Source of the DNA: Halobacteriovorax sp. HLS
GTDB lineage: Bacteria; Bdellovibrionota; Bacteriovoracia; Bacteriovoracales; Bacteriovoracaceae
Direction of reading: 5' to 3'
DNA length: 64,000 nt
NCBI RefSeq assembly: GCF_004006665.1
Contig: NZ_QOCL01000003.1
Span: 62,001 to 126,000, forward strand
Shown here: positions 62,653 to 64,000 of the stretch, in pieces
Position numbering within the stretch: position 1 is the first letter of the stretch
How the letters are laid out: each line of letters starts with the position of its first letter
The notes under the pieces: model-generated
Database searches by the model: none
Told to the model about the DNA's origin: nothing
The model's input: only the letters and a program-made list of their open reading frames with translations
Program-made: the position numbers and the translations under genes

Positions 62653-63363
62653 TTAATATGACAAGTTTGCCCATTCAAGAAGTTCTTCTTCTTTAACTAT
62701 AATTAGAGTCTTGCCGTCTTGTTCGATTAGACCTTCGTCCTTAAATTCAGAAATAAATCTAATTAGAGTTTCGTTTGCCGTTCCAATCATAGTGGCCATT
62801 TCTTCACGAGTAAGCTTAATATCTAGCTTCACTTTTCCATCGGCTAATTCTGTCCCATGAGTCTTTTTTAGAACAAGTAGTAGCTCTGCTAGTCTTTCTC
62901 TAACATTTTTCTGGTGAAAAGAGCTTAGCTTTGTCTCAGCTGAACCCATATCTTTAGATAGCTTGTTGATGATATTAAGAGAAACAGTTGGTTTTTCTTC
63001 AATCATTTTTAGGATATATTTCTTATCAATAAAGCAAACTTCACTTTCTTCCATGGCCGTTGCAGTTGCAGTGTAGTGCTCTTCAGTAAATAGAGATCTA
63101 TGACCTAGGATATCTCCACCTTGGCAAATTCTAACGATAGATTCCTTACCATCAGGACCAACTTTGGTAACTTTCACATTACCTTTTGAAATACAGTAAA
63201 TTCCAAATGGGTGATTTCCTTGTACAAAGAGGGTTTGTCCCTTCTTGTACTTATTAGTGACTTTGTGCTTATCAATATCAGATAGGGCGAGCTCTTCAAG
63301 TTCGCAAAAGATACCTTGACCGTTAGATGGACAGCTCTCACATTTCGTTTGAGATTTCATCAT
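62653..63363 (-). CDS. FNR-type transcription regulator
   Basis: The 236-residue CRP/FNR family protein starts at ATG 63363 with GAGAGGAAG just upstream; an in-frame ATG at 63378 lacks a site. N-terminal CESCPSNGQGIFC gives Cys8, Cys11 and Cys20, and Cys110 (ESEVCFID) is the likely fourth cluster ligand, so a 4Fe-4S oxygen sensor is expected. The spacing C-x2-C-x8-C differs from E. coli FNR (C-x2-C-x5-C). A beta-roll, dimer helix and HTH (TREEMATMIGTANETLIRFI) follow, with the DNA-contact Glu and Arg kept. It is the obvious candidate activator of the cco operon. Confidence 0.88.
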   Translation of the reverse strand: MMKSQTKCESCPSNGQGIFCELEELALSDIDKHKVTNKYKKGQTLFVQGNHPFGIYCISKGNVKVTKVGPDGKESIVRICQGGDILGHRSLFTEEHYTATATAMEESEVCFIDKKYILKMIEEKPTVSLNIINKLSKDMGSAETKLSSFHQKNVRERLAELLLVLKKTHGTELADGKVKLDIKLTREEMATMIGTANETLIRFISEFKDEGLIEQDGKTLIIVKEEELLEWANLSY

Positions 63364-63419
63364 TTCTTCCTCTCTCATCTCAGATTAGAGATGAATTCAA
63401 TAATTTATTTATAGGAAAT

Positions 63420-63429
63420 ACTATACCAG
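63420..63429 (-). promoter_or_regulatory. Extended -10 promoter of the FNR-type gene
   Basis: On the minus strand CTGGTATAGT contains TATAGT (63425-63420) preceded by TGG, an extended -10. A convincing -35 is not seen. The leader runs about 50 bases to the ATG and contains a small CATCTC/GAGATG repeat at 63376-63393. Confidence 0.4.
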
Positions 63430-63490
63430 TACACTTTCTTTGGCCACGAAAGTTAACTTCTTTTAAGAATAATTTATCAAATAGAATCGG

Positions 63491-64000
63491 CTACTTAATG
63501 CATTGCTTTGATTTTTCAAGACTCTCTTTAGCTAATAGTGACAGCTTGTCTGCATCGAGCTTTCCATCTTTTAGTTGACTTAAGAATTGATCTTGCCATT
63601 TCTTATTGCCTGTTGAGAGCAAACCTAGGAAGTTATCAAACTCACTTGAGGAGTTCGTTCCCATTTTATCCATAGCATCTCTAATTACAGAAAGTGAATT
63701 AGGATCATTGATCCCTTCGTAGAGGTTTTTTAAATTTCTTCTTTGGTTGGCACTAAGTACAAGAGATTTACTACCTTTTGCAAGATGGCCAATGCCTTTC
63801 ATTGCTCCTAGATCAAGTGCCGAGAATCCAAGGGCCAAGGCGGCCTCAAAACGTGCTTCTTTAAAAGCAATTACTTCGTCTCTTCTTTCTATTATATTAG
63901 TCTGATCAGATGTTTGTGCCATTATAGATCTGTCTAAGGCCTGGGCCTGGGAATAATTATTGTAGGCCTTATTACTAAAGTAGGCAGACTCGGCACCTCC
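63491..64000 (-). CDS. Unknown protein, N-terminus outside window
   Basis: The frame is open to the window edge: upstream of an internal ATG at 63922 it continues 26 more codons (GGAESAYFSNKAYNNYSQAQ onward), so the true start lies beyond 64000. 169 residues are visible. They are Ser/Lys/Leu-rich and helical, with SANQRRNLKNLYEGINDPNSL and GLLSTGNKKWQDQFLSQL, and end in KQCIK. The Ala/Gln-rich start looks like a surface or secreted protein region. No family is recognised. Confidence 0.6.
   Translation of the reverse strand, partial: GGAESAYFSNKAYNNYSQAQALDRSIMAQTSDQTNIIERRDEVIAFKEARFEAALALGFSALDLGAMKGIGHLAKGSKSLVLSANQRRNLKNLYEGINDPNSLSVIRDAMDKMGTNSSSEFDNFLGLLSTGNKKWQDQFLSQLKDGKLDADKLSLLAKESLEKSKQCIK

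Noticed and set aside
1-64000. tRNA, rRNA, insertion sequences or prophage
   Set aside because: No cloverleaf-like segment, transposase, integrase or terminal repeats were recognised on either strand.

Overview
The window is an AT-rich, densely coding bacterial chromosome segment with no phage, IS element, CRISPR array, tRNA or rRNA visible. The gene content suggests a member of the Bdellovibrionota, most likely a Bacteriovorax/Halobacteriovorax-type predator. The pointers are a Myxococcus-style gliding-motor cluster, many PilZ/FHA/TPR proteins, secreted hydrolytic lipoproteins and a microaerobic cbb3 oxidase. This placement is inference, since no marker gene was aligned.

Layout. 1-7000: the 3' end of a solute-binding-type protein, then on the minus strand a secreted endonuclease-I-family lipoprotein and a MATE exporter. 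An RND exporter follows on the plus strand, facing a PilZ membrane protein and a lytic transglycosylase lipoprotein. 7107-14568: a compact plus-strand run MoxR ATPase, DUF58, TgpA-like transglutaminase, TesA, YbbA and YbbP, almost all overlapping. 14565-19450: a minus-strand set of SNF2 helicase with SWIM finger, ExbB/MotA-like channel and an ExbD-like membrane stub fused to a vWA domain. 19485-33672: mostly single housekeeping or signalling genes (thioesterase, ABC exporter, DUF2914, degenerate HD protein, GDPD, HPF, histidine kinase, thiolase, CBS, PilZ, RecQ, DUF5329, CobB). 33713-35516: two small membrane or lipoprotein genes and a divergent DnaA-like ATPase.

35575-46686 is one long minus-strand operon resembling the Agl/Glt/Cgl adventurous gliding machinery. 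It holds a CglB-like vWA lipoprotein, an outer-membrane barrel, TPR proteins, one ExbB-like and two ExbD-like motor subunits, and an FHA/TonB-like protein with an AgmX/PglI-type tail. A good sigma-70-type promoter lies about 150 bases upstream. 47002-53810: hydrolase, SEC59-like kinase, KefB-like antiporter, hypothetical genes, and an aldo-keto reductase/thioredoxin/NAD(P)-oxidoreductase set whose last gene carries an in-frame amber stop. 53867-62088: a complete cbb3 oxidase operon (uspA, ccoI, ccoS, a fused ccoNO, ccoQ, monoheme ccoP, ccoG, tauE-like), preceded by an FNR-like box placed at -41.5 from a predicted start. 62223-64000: a stand-alone cyclic-nucleotide-binding domain protein, an FNR-type regulator with four plausible iron-sulfur cysteines, and a gene running off the window.

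Two properties recur. Convergent genes mostly overlap at their 3' ends instead of being separated by terminators. Several genes have a perfect inverted repeat abutting or covering the ribosome-binding site or start codon.
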